Shown: positions 17,101 to 24,154 of the stretch, in pieces | How positions within the stretch are numbered: the first letter of the stretch is position 1 | Layout of the letters: the number at the start of each line of letters is the position of its first letter | DNA from: Albirhodobacter sp048262715 | Lineage (GTDB): Bacteria; Pseudomonadota; Alphaproteobacteria; Rhodobacterales; Rhodobacteraceae | Direction of reading: 5' to 3' | Assembly (NCBI GenBank): GCA_048262715.1 | Contig: JBLXEV010000010.1 | Location: 1 to 64,000 of the forward strand | Length of the DNA: 64,000 bases | Program-made: the position numbers and the translations under genes | The notes under the pieces: generated by a model | Seen by the model: the letters and a program-made list of their open reading frames with translations, nothing else | Told to the model about the DNA's origin: nothing | Database searches by the model: none

Positions 17101-17659
17101 GGGCGGCCCGCATTATGTCGCACGGATGAGCGCGCGGCCTGCGCCGCAAGCTGGATCTGCGGTCGCATGGGACGCGCAGGCCGATCCGGCGGTGCTCGCG
17201 GCGCGGATCAGTGCTGCACAGCCCACGGCCACGCTGGTCGAGGAGGCGCTCTTGCCGGGGCCGACGGGTGAGTTGAACCGCCTCACGGCGCGCGCCCGTC
17301 CGCCGCTCCTGTGCATGGGGCCGGGCGAGGAGGCGATGCGCGCGCAGATGGCGATGGTCAAGGCGCTCGGCGGGGTCAGCGTTGGCGTGGAGGGGGCGCT
17401 GCCTCCCGCGCAGCTTACCGATCTCGCAGGCGTCTCCGGCGCGATCTGGTGGGGGGATGCGGATCAGGGCCGCGCCTACGGGCAAGCGCTCGCCGCGCGG
17501 GTCGGGCCGATCCTGCCGCTGATCGCAGGCGCACCGGATGCGGCGCATGTGCTGTTGGAGCGGCATCTGTGCGTCGATACCACAGCAGCGGGCGGCAACG
17601 CGGCGCTGCTGGCGGGCGAGGTCGAACCGGGCACCCCTCAAGACGGGAAAGCCGCATGA
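14195..17659 (+). CDS. putA: Bifunctional proline dehydrogenase / L-glutamate gamma-semialdehyde dehydrogenase
   Basis: A 1154-residue two-step enzyme converting proline to glutamate at the inner face of the membrane. The FAD-dependent proline dehydrogenase barrel spans about residues 60-480, with RLVKGAYWDAE and ENGANSSFVNQI. The NAD-dependent aldehyde dehydrogenase spans about 560-1010; catalytic Cys794 is in SAGQRCSALR and Glu760 in AETGG. The last 130 residues are a trailing extension. There is no N-terminal ribbon-helix-helix domain, so it does not regulate itself as in enterics, fitting the divergent PutR. ATG at 14195 follows CAGGAG; the frame opens earlier without a better site. Confidence 0.96.
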   Translation: MTHAPLHQMEKFAPQEAVIDALIEQAALGAELRAKISARAAGLVVRIRAEAKPSIMEHFLSEYGLSTREGVALMCLAEAMLRVPDRGTIDALIEDKIAPSDWGRHLGEASSPLVNASTWALMLTGRVLETPEPGIAGTLRGAIKRLGEPVIRAAVGQAMKEMGRQFVLGQTIDAALKRATDREAQGYTYSYDMLGEAAMTAQDAARYATAYSDAIKAIAGACDKGSTKANPGISIKLSALHPRYEVAQEARVMAELVPVVRDLARQAAKGGMGLNIDAEEQARLTLSMRVIEAVLQDPELAGWDGFGVVVQAYGKRAGAIIDWLHDTAEKLDRKIMVRLVKGAYWDAEMKLAQVEGHRDFPLFTSKVATDISYIANAKKLLGYAGRIYPQFATHNAHTVAAILEMAADLGVTGRDAFEFQRLHGMGERLHDIVLRDAKTRCRIYAPVGAHRDLLAYLVRRLLENGANSSFVNQIVDEDVTPEEIALDPFMAPRDAPSGLLAPAAIFGADRANSTGFDITDEATLARIEAARTADLPAAGPMIAGTASGTEIAVTNPATGAAVGRVIEADAACVAAALTAAAPWEAPVAERAAVLRRAADMMEADFGRIFACLAREAGKTLGDAVGELREAVDFLRYYANEAERSAPTARGIFTAISPWNFPLAIFSGQIAAALAAGNGVLAKPAEQTPLIAAIAVAHFHAAGVPAHALQLLPGAGAVVGAALTSDPRVAGVVFTGSTATAMRIRSTMADHLAVGAPLIAETGGLNAMIVDSTALPEQAVRDIVAGAFRSAGQRCSALRCLYVQEDIAPHLIEMIQGAMNELRLGDPWDLSTDVGPVIDAKAQGDIANYVAQARAQGRVIHELQAPSEGHFIAPVMIRVNGIADLEREIFGPVLHVATFKSGKVQEVIAAINATGFGLTFGLHTRIDGRVQEVFEAIHAGNTYVNRNQIGAVVGSQPFGGEGLSGTGPKAGGPHYVARMSARPAPQAGSAVAWDAQADPAVLAARISAAQPTATLVEEALLPGPTGELNRLTARARPPLLCMGPGEEAMRAQMAMVKALGGVSVGVEGALPPAQLTDLAGVSGAIWWGDADQGRAYGQALAARVGPILPLIAGAPDAAHVLLERHLCVDTTAAGGNAALLAGEVEPGTPQDGKAA

Positions 17660-17881
17660 TCGCCCTGCGCCCCGCAATGCCGATCTTCGGCGCGAGGGGC
17701 GCAGGTGCTCTCGCGGCGGGCTTCACACGGGGTTACCAATGATGGGCTGCCAATGACGGGCCGTCTGCGGCGGCGGGCGCGCGGGCGGATGGGGCAGCAT
17801 CGGCTTTACGCGCGCGATGAGGCGCTACGCGGATTGTCGCCGCGCCGTCCGGTGGAGGCGGCCTCAAAACCGCGCGGGCGT

Positions 17882-18307
17882 TTACGAGACGGGGCTGAGC
17901 AGCAACGAGCTTTCGGAGTTCAGCACGCCGGGCACTTCGCGGATCTCGCGCAGCACGCGGTCAAAATCGCTGAGCGATCCGGCGTTCAACTCGACCACCA
18001 GATCCCACGCGCCATTCGTGGAATGGATCACCGCGACTTCAGGGATCGACCGTAGCGTGCGGATCACCCCACGCGACATCCGGCCTTGCAGCTCGATCAT
18101 CGTAATCGCGCGCACTTCGCCCGCAACATCGGTGTCGGTCTCGATGGTGAAGCGGCGGATTTTACCGTCGGCGATCAGCGCATCAATCCGCGCCTTGACG
18201 GTGGTGCGCGAGACATTGGCGATCTGCGCGAGTTCGGTGATCGAGGCCCGCGCATTCTCGCGCAGCGCGGCGATCAGGCGGCGGTCAGTGGGCGAGAGAT
18301 CGGACAT
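17882..18307 (-). CDS. Lrp/AsnC-family regulator, probable activator of arginase
   Basis: A 141-residue Lrp/AsnC protein with a helix-turn-helix at about residues 20-45 (ITELAQIANVSRTTVKARIDALI) and a RAM domain after it. ATG at 18307 has CCGGAG upstream; the frame extends 30 codons further but runs into the AT-rich control region. It lies head to head with the arginase gene, 185 bases apart, so arginine or ornithine is the likely effector, as for Lrp-type arginase regulators in Agrobacterium and Brucella relatives. This is inference from position. Confidence 0.87.
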   Translation of the reverse strand: MSDLSPTDRRLIAALRENARASITELAQIANVSRTTVKARIDALIADGKIRRFTIETDTDVAGEVRAITMIELQGRMSRGVIRTLRSIPEVAVIHSTNGAWDLVVELNAGSLSDFDRVLREIREVPGVLNSESSLLLSPVS

Positions 18308-18390
18308 TGTAGGCTCCGGTTCTATGGGCGCGGACTGCTGGTAGCGCGATATGCTGGATCGCACGTCAGGTTTCATTTTGAATATATATG

Positions 18391-18432
18391 ATGTCAATTT
18401 GTCAATAAATTAGTCAATTTGTGTAAATTTTT
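18391..18432. promoter_or_regulatory. AT-rich operator-like repeats between lrp and arginase genes
   Basis: GTCAAT occurs three times, at 18393, 18401 and 18413, followed by a related GTGTAAATT at 18421. The stretch is strongly AT-rich against a GC-rich background. Repeated short sites of this kind are common where an Lrp-family octamer binds, so I read it as the control region of both genes. Confidence 0.45.
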
Positions 18433-18492
18433 ATGGTTATAGTTTCGTTCCGATGCGGCATTCTGGGGGGGAACTCACCCTTCGGAGGCCAG

Positions 18493-19434
18493 ATGACCCA
18501 AGCCAACACTTCGAAATCCACGATTTTAATCGGGGCGCCGGTGCAAACGGGGGCCTCGCAGGCGGGCTGTGTGATGGGGCCCGCGGCGCTGCGCACGGCG
18601 GGTTTGGCGCGGGCTCTGTCGGAACTGGGCTGGTCGGTGGAGGATCGCGGCGATGTGCAGATCGCGCCCCAAGCCCGCAAGCCCCATCCCAATCCCGCGT
18701 TGCATGATCTGGCGGAAACCTGTGCCTGGATCGAGGCGTTAGGGGCGGCGGCTTTCGAGGCGGTGCAAGCCTGCGATTTGCCAATTTTCATGGGCGGCGA
18801 TCATTCGCTTTCGGCAGGCACGGTCTCGGGCATCGCGCGCTATGCGCAGGCGCAGGGGCGCCCGCTCTTTGTGCTGTGGTTGGATGCGCATCCCGATTTA
18901 CATACCTTGGAAACCACCGCGAGCGGTAATCTGCACGGCACGCCGATGGCCTATATCACGGGGCAGGACGGGTTTGATGGCTATCCCGCGCGCGCGGCGA
19001 CGGTCCCGCCCGAAAACGTGTGTTTCATCGGCATCCGCTCGGTTGATCCTGCGGAGCGGGCGTTGATTTCTGCGTTGGATCTGGAGGTCTATGACATGCG
19101 CGCGATTGACGAGACGGGGATTCTCGCGCCGCTGACAGGGTTTTTGGAGCGGGTGCGCGCGGCAAACGGGATGTTGCATGTGTCCTTCGATGTGGACTTC
19201 CTTGATCCTTCCATCGCGCCTGCCGTTGGCACCACCGTTCCGGGGGGGGCGACCTTCCGCGAGGCGCATCTGGTGATGGAGGCGCTGGGCGATAGCGGGC
19301 TGGTGTGTTCGCTGGATCTAGTCGAGTTGAACCCGTTCTTGGATGAGCGGGGCCGAACGGCGACGCTGCTGACAGACCTCACCGCGAGCCTGTTCGGGCG
19401 GCGGGTGCTGGGCCGGATGACGCCGCGCTATTGA
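18493..19434 (+). CDS. rocF: Arginase
   Basis: A 313-residue ureohydrolase that splits arginine into ornithine and urea using two Mn ions. The metal-binding signatures are all present: MGGDHSLSAGT, LDAHPDLHT with GNLHGTP, and SFDVDFLDPSIAP. Length is normal for arginase rather than agmatinase, and the ASQAGCVMGPAALR start supports arginase. ATG at 18493 follows GGAGG. With putA nearby, ornithine could be channelled to proline and glutamate, though no ornithine cyclodeaminase is in the window. A perfect 10-bp stem follows the stop. Confidence 0.93.
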   Translation: MTQANTSKSTILIGAPVQTGASQAGCVMGPAALRTAGLARALSELGWSVEDRGDVQIAPQARKPHPNPALHDLAETCAWIEALGAAAFEAVQACDLPIFMGGDHSLSAGTVSGIARYAQAQGRPLFVLWLDAHPDLHTLETTASGNLHGTPMAYITGQDGFDGYPARAATVPPENVCFIGIRSVDPAERALISALDLEVYDMRAIDETGILAPLTGFLERVRAANGMLHVSFDVDFLDPSIAPAVGTTVPGGATFREAHLVMEALGDSGLVCSLDLVELNPFLDERGRTATLLTDLTASLFGRRVLGRMTPRY

Positions 19435-19447
19435 GTGAAAGGAACGG

Positions 19448-19476
19448 CGGCAGGCCTGAGCCGGAAAGGCCTGCCG
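19448..19476 (+). terminator. Stem-loop after arginase gene
   Basis: CGGCAGGCCT (19448-19457) pairs perfectly with AGGCCTGCCG (19467-19476) around nine bases. It lies 13 bases past the stop; no T-run follows, so termination strength is uncertain. Confidence 0.5.
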
Positions 19477-19588
19477 TAAAGATGCCTTATTTCAAAAGGT
19501 GTTATCGCAGGACTGTGGCGCATCTGCACTATCCGAAGCGGGGCGCAGGCGGCTAAATAGGGGCAACTCCAGATCGTCAGGACGCCCC

Positions 19589-20656
19589 ATGCCAGTTGTT
19601 GTTTCCGTTCCCGCCCGTTTCGCTCTGTCTCGTTTTCGGGGGGCAACCGTGAGGGCGCGCAGGGCCTTGATGCGCTGTGCGGCACCGCTTGCCGTTGTCC
19701 TCGCCGTTACTCTGGCTGCGGCAGGGAGTGCCCAAGCGCAGGACATGGATATGTCGCAGGGGGGAGCTATTGAGCAAGGGGCCATCGCCGCAGCTCCGCG
19801 CGCGAGCTTCATGGCAGGGCGCCGCACGCTTGGATGGGGGCGCGCGTTCAACAATGACTACCTCGGCGATGGCAAGGACCGCTGGCAGACGGGTTCCTAT
19901 ATGCTGTCGGTGCTGCGCGGCCATCAGTGGACGGGCGCGTTGCCCGATGCGCCGTTCGAGGTGATGGAGTATCGGCTGAGCGTGGCGATCACCGCACCCA
20001 CGAAGCTCTCGAACCCGCCCGCTTGGGATCGGCGCTATGCAGGGCGCTCGCAATTCATGGGCGCGACCCATTGGCAGGCGCACGGGATGGAAAATATGGT
20101 CGGGCTCGGTTTTACCACGACAGGTAAGGGCAACGGGATCGGCGATTTGCACAACACATTGCACGACTGGGTGTCTGCGCCGCAGGTCCGCGTGCGCGAG
20201 CAACAGATCGGCAACGGCGTGCACCCGTTTGTTCTGGCCGAACTGGGCCGCGAATGGGACTTGGGCGGCAGCGCGATGCGCGTTTTCTCGCAGGCGCGGG
20301 TCGGGGATGAGACCCTGCTGCGCGCGGGCTTCGATTGGCAGATCGGCGCGCGCGAGATTGGGGCGCTCTGGCTGCGCGACGAGATCACCGGTCAGCGCGT
20401 TGTTGGTATCTCCGGCAATTCATCGCCCGGCGCATGGTTCACCTTGGGCGCGGATTTCGGCCATGTCTGGTCCTCGGCCTATCTGCCGGAGGACGAGATT
20501 GAACTGAGCGACACGCGGACGCGGGTGCGGGCGGGCGTAAATATGCGACACGGGGATTTCGGGGTCTTCTACGGGGTGACGTGGCTCTCCAAAGAGTTCG
20601 AGGCCCAGCCCGAGGGGCAGGTTCTGGGCACGTTGCGGGTGCGGGCGAACTTCTGA
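19589..20656 (+). CDS. LpxR-family lipid A deacylase-like outer-membrane protein
   Basis: A protein of up to 355 residues with an N-terminal signal peptide ending in AGSAQAQ. Starts at 19589 (AGGA site), GTG 19649 or ATG 19670 all remain possible; the last two give a more usual signal length. The mature part has the DUF2219/LpxR hallmarks: NNDYLGDGKDRWQTGSY near the start (Asn-Asp pair plus Thr), IGDLHNTLHDW with the probable catalytic His, and the closing WLSKEFEAQPEGQ. Known LpxR removes the 3'-acyloxyacyl chain of lipid A at the outer membrane. It stands alone after arginase and has no operon partner. Confidence 0.78.
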   Translation: MPVVVSVPARFALSRFRGATVRARRALMRCAAPLAVVLAVTLAAAGSAQAQDMDMSQGGAIEQGAIAAAPRASFMAGRRTLGWGRAFNNDYLGDGKDRWQTGSYMLSVLRGHQWTGALPDAPFEVMEYRLSVAITAPTKLSNPPAWDRRYAGRSQFMGATHWQAHGMENMVGLGFTTTGKGNGIGDLHNTLHDWVSAPQVRVREQQIGNGVHPFVLAELGREWDLGGSAMRVFSQARVGDETLLRAGFDWQIGAREIGALWLRDEITGQRVVGISGNSSPGAWFTLGADFGHVWSSAYLPEDEIELSDTRTRVRAGVNMRHGDFGVFYGVTWLSKEFEAQPEGQVLGTLRVRANF

Positions 20657-20730
20657 TCTTGGGGCGGCTGCGGGCATTGCTTGCGCTGTGGAAATCGTAT
20701 TCTCTGGCCCCATGATTTAGGGAGGCCGAT

Positions 20731-21678
20731 ATGAGGTTTTTGCTCACTATTGCGGTTGCAGGGCTCATCTCGCCGACTGTCGCGCTTGCGGATGTTGGCT
20801 ATGTGAGCCTCGCCGATACTTCGGTGCCGGATCGTCCGCTGGCCCTGTCGATCTGGTATCCATCCAATGATGCGGCCACGCAGGAGATTGGCGGTAATGC
20901 GGTCTTTGTGGGGGCGCAAGCGGCTGTCGATGCGCCCGTTCCGGCGGGGCCACTTCCATTGATCATCGTCTCGCATGGCGGTTTGCGCTCAGCGGCAGAG
21001 TCGGGTGCTTGGCTCAGCGCGGCTTTGGCTCAGGCAGGGTCTGTGGTGGTGGAGGTGAACGCACCGCGCCCCACAGGGGCATCGGCTGCCGTGGGCGAGA
21101 TTTGGAAGCGTCCGCAAGATATCAGCCGTGCCTTGGATGCGGTTTTGGCAAGCCCCGTCTGGCAGGGCCGCGTTGATGCGGCCCATATTTCCATCGTCGG
21201 GGTTGCGCTGGGCGGAACCGCCGCCCTGATGGTTGCAGGGGAGGTGATTGATCCCGCCCTTTATGCGGCCTCCTGCGCGGCAGAGCAGATGCCAAGCCCC
21301 GATTGCGGTTGGTATGCGGCGCAGGGCGTTGATCTTCAGAAGGCCGATTTTGCCCCTTTGCTACAGTCGTTGCGCGATGATCGGGTCACTGCGGCCATCG
21401 CGATTGCGCCCGAGTATGTGTCGACTTTCGATCAAGAGGCCGCGCGTGTCGACATTCCTGTGTTGCAGATGTCCCTTGGCGGCCCTGACGGGGTGGCGAG
21501 CGACGCCTCGGTATCCCTGCAAAATGCCGCGCCCGCTGATGCGTTCGCCCTGTGCACGCAGGCGGGCCCCACGATCCTTTTGGAGGAGGGCGGCGATCCG
21601 GCGCTTTGTGGGGAGGCGCCTGCATCGCGGCTCGCGGTGCATGGCGCCGTGATCGACGCAATCCGCACCTTTCGGTGA
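20731..21678 (+). CDS. Secreted alpha/beta-hydrolase-like protein lacking the nucleophile
   Basis: A 315-residue exported protein with a signal peptide (cut near residue 20, VALA). The fold is that of dienelactone hydrolase/PAF-acetylhydrolase-like proteins: LPLIIVSHGG forms the oxyanion region and IVGVALGGTAAL the nucleophile elbow. In active members the elbow reads G-x-S-x-G-G; here codon 159 is GCG, alanine, so the serine nucleophile is missing. It may be an inactive binding protein or use another residue. The gene is intact, with no frameshift, and the AGGGAGG site before ATG 20731 is good. Confidence 0.75.
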   Translation: MRFLLTIAVAGLISPTVALADVGYVSLADTSVPDRPLALSIWYPSNDAATQEIGGNAVFVGAQAAVDAPVPAGPLPLIIVSHGGLRSAAESGAWLSAALAQAGSVVVEVNAPRPTGASAAVGEIWKRPQDISRALDAVLASPVWQGRVDAAHISIVGVALGGTAALMVAGEVIDPALYAASCAAEQMPSPDCGWYAAQGVDLQKADFAPLLQSLRDDRVTAAIAIAPEYVSTFDQEAARVDIPVLQMSLGGPDGVASDASVSLQNAAPADAFALCTQAGPTILLEEGGDPALCGEAPASRLAVHGAVIDAIRTFR

Positions 21679-21841
21679 CGGCGGAGAGATTGCGCTGATC
21701 GCCGCGCTGATCCGCCTGAGGTGTGGTGACGCGGAGTCAGGTGCCGAAAAACGGAACGAGACGGTTTTCACACGCGAATCCTCATGCTAGCCTTGGGATA
21801 AGGGCCAAAAGAGCCCATGTATGAGTGGCAGGATTACAGGT

Positions 21842-22915
21842 ATGAAAACGGGCTATCAGGGCACGTTCGTGGTCGCGTGGGCGCAGACCGAGGTGGATGG
21901 CATTCCAAATGCGCCACTGCAAGCGCTCGCGGTCGGGGCGGCATGGCGCTATTGCGGCGAAGTGGTTCAGGTTGATGGACCGCGCGATCTTCTGATTTTG
22001 ACTGGCGCGGCAGGCGAGGCGGAGCGCCGGAGATCTGCGGCGCGCAAGGTGCGTAAGCTCTTAGGGGCGGCGGTCACGGGCCAAACACTCACCGCGTATC
22101 CCGCCGATCTGCTTGCCGATGATAACCTCCCCGAGCAAAGTTTTACCGTCACGGACGGGTTTGATGCCTTCGTTGTCACTGTGATCGAGATGCCGGAAAC
22201 GGCAGCGCGGCTGGTGATGTTTTCGGGGCGCGTTCCGCCCGCAAACACCGAGCTTTGGGTCGTGGATCGGACAGTGGATATCCGCCCCGCGCTGCGCAGT
22301 TCCACCGAGCTCGGGGTGATTTGTTTCACCCCCGGCACGATGATTGACACGCCCTCAGGCCGAACGCCCGTCGAGGCGCTACGCCCTAGCGATAAGGTCT
22401 GCACGCAGGATGGTGGGGCGCAGGAATTGCTCTGGGTCGGCTCACGGCGGATGACGGGCGCGCGGCTCTATGCGATGCCGGAATTGCGGCCCGTACGATT
22501 GCGCGCGGGGGCTTTCGGGATCGGGCGACCGGATGAGGATCTGATTGTCTCGCCGCATCATCGGATGGTGCTGCGCGGCCCCGCTGCGCAGGCTTTGTTC
22601 AACGCGCCAGAGGTGCTGGTGCGGGCCTGTGATCTGGTCAATGGCGGCAGCGTGCGGATCGAGGATCGGATCGCCGAGACGCAGTATATCCATCTGATGT
22701 TCGAGCATCATCAGGTGATCCGCGCGAATGGGTTCGAGACCGAAAGCTTCCATCCCGGATCAGCGGCGTTGGAGATGATCCCGCAGGCGCAGCGCGATGC
22801 GTTGATCGGGTCCTTCCCCGAACTGGCCTTTGACCCCATGAGCTACGGCCCCTATGCGCGCCGCGCGCTCACCGCGTCGGAGGCGGCGATATTACGGCAC
22901 GATCTGGCGGCGTAA
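21842..22915 (+). CDS. Hint-domain protein of unknown function
   Basis: A protein of 357 residues from ATG 21842 (seven residues longer from 21821). The C-terminal half is a Hint (hedgehog/intein) domain: Cys161 opens block A (CFTPGTMIDT... VEAL), and SPHHRMVL near residue 240 is the block B-like histidine motif. The first 150 residues are a family-specific leader domain without recognised function. Such Hint_2 proteins are common in Rhodobacteraceae, and autoprocessing at the Hint cysteine is possible but unproven. No signal peptide or membrane segment is seen. Confidence 0.78.
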   Translation: MKTGYQGTFVVAWAQTEVDGIPNAPLQALAVGAAWRYCGEVVQVDGPRDLLILTGAAGEAERRRSAARKVRKLLGAAVTGQTLTAYPADLLADDNLPEQSFTVTDGFDAFVVTVIEMPETAARLVMFSGRVPPANTELWVVDRTVDIRPALRSSTELGVICFTPGTMIDTPSGRTPVEALRPSDKVCTQDGGAQELLWVGSRRMTGARLYAMPELRPVRLRAGAFGIGRPDEDLIVSPHHRMVLRGPAAQALFNAPEVLVRACDLVNGGSVRIEDRIAETQYIHLMFEHHQVIRANGFETESFHPGSAALEMIPQAQRDALIGSFPELAFDPMSYGPYARRALTASEAAILRHDLAA

Positions 22916-23268
22916 TTGGGCGCTGAAACCGCGCGGTGGTTTCGCACATCGCCCGTTTGCCACCCCCTTTAGATCCGCCTCAACGCCTAGGCTTTGCCGT
23001 TGAAACGCAGGAAGTTTGCGCCCGTGCGGAGGCTTGGGCCGTATGGCGTTGACACGCCCCAGACCCCCTCCTATAAGCCGCCAATCCGGCGATGCGAGTC
23101 GCCGCGATATTCATTGGTGTTGGTGGACCTCGCGAGAGGAACCCTGTCGCCCGAAGATGTCGAAGAGGCTTTGTCCGCTCGGATATGCCCAACGATATCG
23201 GGGGAAAGGACAACGCCCTTCTATGCCAAGGCATCCGCCAAGGCAGATTTTGATGAAGGAGATCAGCC
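22916..23268. other. rpsD upstream and leader region
   Basis: No supportable gene. It contains a near-consensus promoter at 23049-23077 and a leader of about 185 bases before the S4 start, possibly used for control of S4 synthesis. Confidence 0.55.
23049..23077 (+). promoter_or_regulatory. rpsD promoter
   Basis: TTGACA (23049-23054) and TATAAG (23072-23077) are exactly 17 bases apart, the best sigma-70-type promoter visible in the window. Transcription would begin near 23084, leaving a leader of about 185 bases. Confidence 0.75.
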
Positions 23269-23889
23269 GTGACCAAACGCACGTCTGCCAAGTACAAACT
23301 CGATCGCCGCATGGGCGAAAACATCTGGGGCCGCGCAAAGTCGCCGGTCAACAAGCGCGAATACGGCCCGGGCCAGCACGGTCAGCGCCGCAAGAACAAG
23401 CTGTCCGACTTCGGCACCCAGCTGCGCGCTAAGCAAAAACTCAAAGGTTACTACGGCGACCTGACCGAAAAGCAATTCCGCCGCATCTACGGCGAAGCTG
23501 AGCGCGTCAAGGGCGACACCGGTGAGAACCTCGTTGGTCTGCTCGAGCGTCGCCTCGACGCTGTGGTCTACCGTTCGAAATTCGTGCCGACCGTCTTCGC
23601 TGCACGTCAGTTCGTGAACCACGGCCACGTGACCGTCAACGGTCAGCGCGTGAACATTGCTTCCTACCGCGTCAAAGAAGGCGACGTGATCGCTGTTCGT
23701 GATCGCTCCAAGCAACTCGCAATCGTTCTGGAGGCTGTTGCTTCCTCCGAGCGCGACGTTCCGGATTACCTCGAAGTCGATCATTCCAAAATGACCACGA
23801 CCTTCGTGCGCACCCCGACCCTCGGCGATGTGCCTTATCCGGTCGTGATGGAACCGAACCTCGTTGTCGAATTCTACGCAAAGAACTGA
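23269..23889 (+). CDS. rpsD: 30S ribosomal protein S4
   Basis: A 206-residue primary 16S rRNA-binding protein. The N-terminal KRTSAKYKLDRRMGENIWG stretch and the S4 RNA-binding domain at about residues 95-155 (LLERRLDAVVYRSKF, VNHGHVTVNG) are characteristic. It begins with GTG at 23269 after AAGGAG. It stands alone with its own promoter and terminator rather than in the alpha operon, which is usual in alphaproteobacteria. Codon use is shifted toward highly expressed genes (CGC, CTC, AAC, GAA). Confidence 0.97.
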   Translation: MTKRTSAKYKLDRRMGENIWGRAKSPVNKREYGPGQHGQRRKNKLSDFGTQLRAKQKLKGYYGDLTEKQFRRIYGEAERVKGDTGENLVGLLERRLDAVVYRSKFVPTVFAARQFVNHGHVTVNGQRVNIASYRVKEGDVIAVRDRSKQLAIVLEAVASSERDVPDYLEVDHSKMTTTFVRTPTLGDVPYPVVMEPNLVVEFYAKN

Positions 23890-23914
23890 TTTTTCAGTCT
23901 TTGCCGAATTTGCG

Positions 23915-23946
23915 AAAGGTCGCCCGAAAGGGCGGCCTTTTTGCTT
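23915..23946 (+). terminator. rpsD intrinsic terminator
   Basis: AAAGGTCGCCC pairs with GGGCGGCCTTT around a GAAA tetraloop (one T-G pair), followed by TT and GCTTTT. It lies 25 bases after the stop. Confidence 0.85.
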
Positions 23947-24154
23947 TTACGCCGAGCCATGCCGCCTGTGCATCAATCGCGTTACATCGCCGCTACACGA
24001 TCACGCATGCCGCAAAGGGACCGCTGTGCCACAGTCCTTTTGTGCCGCGCATGGCCCCGTTAAGTTGCGCTGGCATTACCCCCCAGCGCCCGCTAGAAAG
24101 CGGCAAGCCTCCGCGCACGGCCCGCGCGCAGGATATGCTCCGAAGGATGGAACG

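Noticed and set aside
17656..17742. A 28-codon frame starting in the putA stop (ATGA)
   Set aside because: Too short, without a hydrophobic or other recognisable pattern; the overlap alone is weak evidence.
22994..23272. Possible 92-codon gene before rpsD
   Set aside because: It overlaps the rpsD promoter and leader and lacks a ribosome site or family resemblance.
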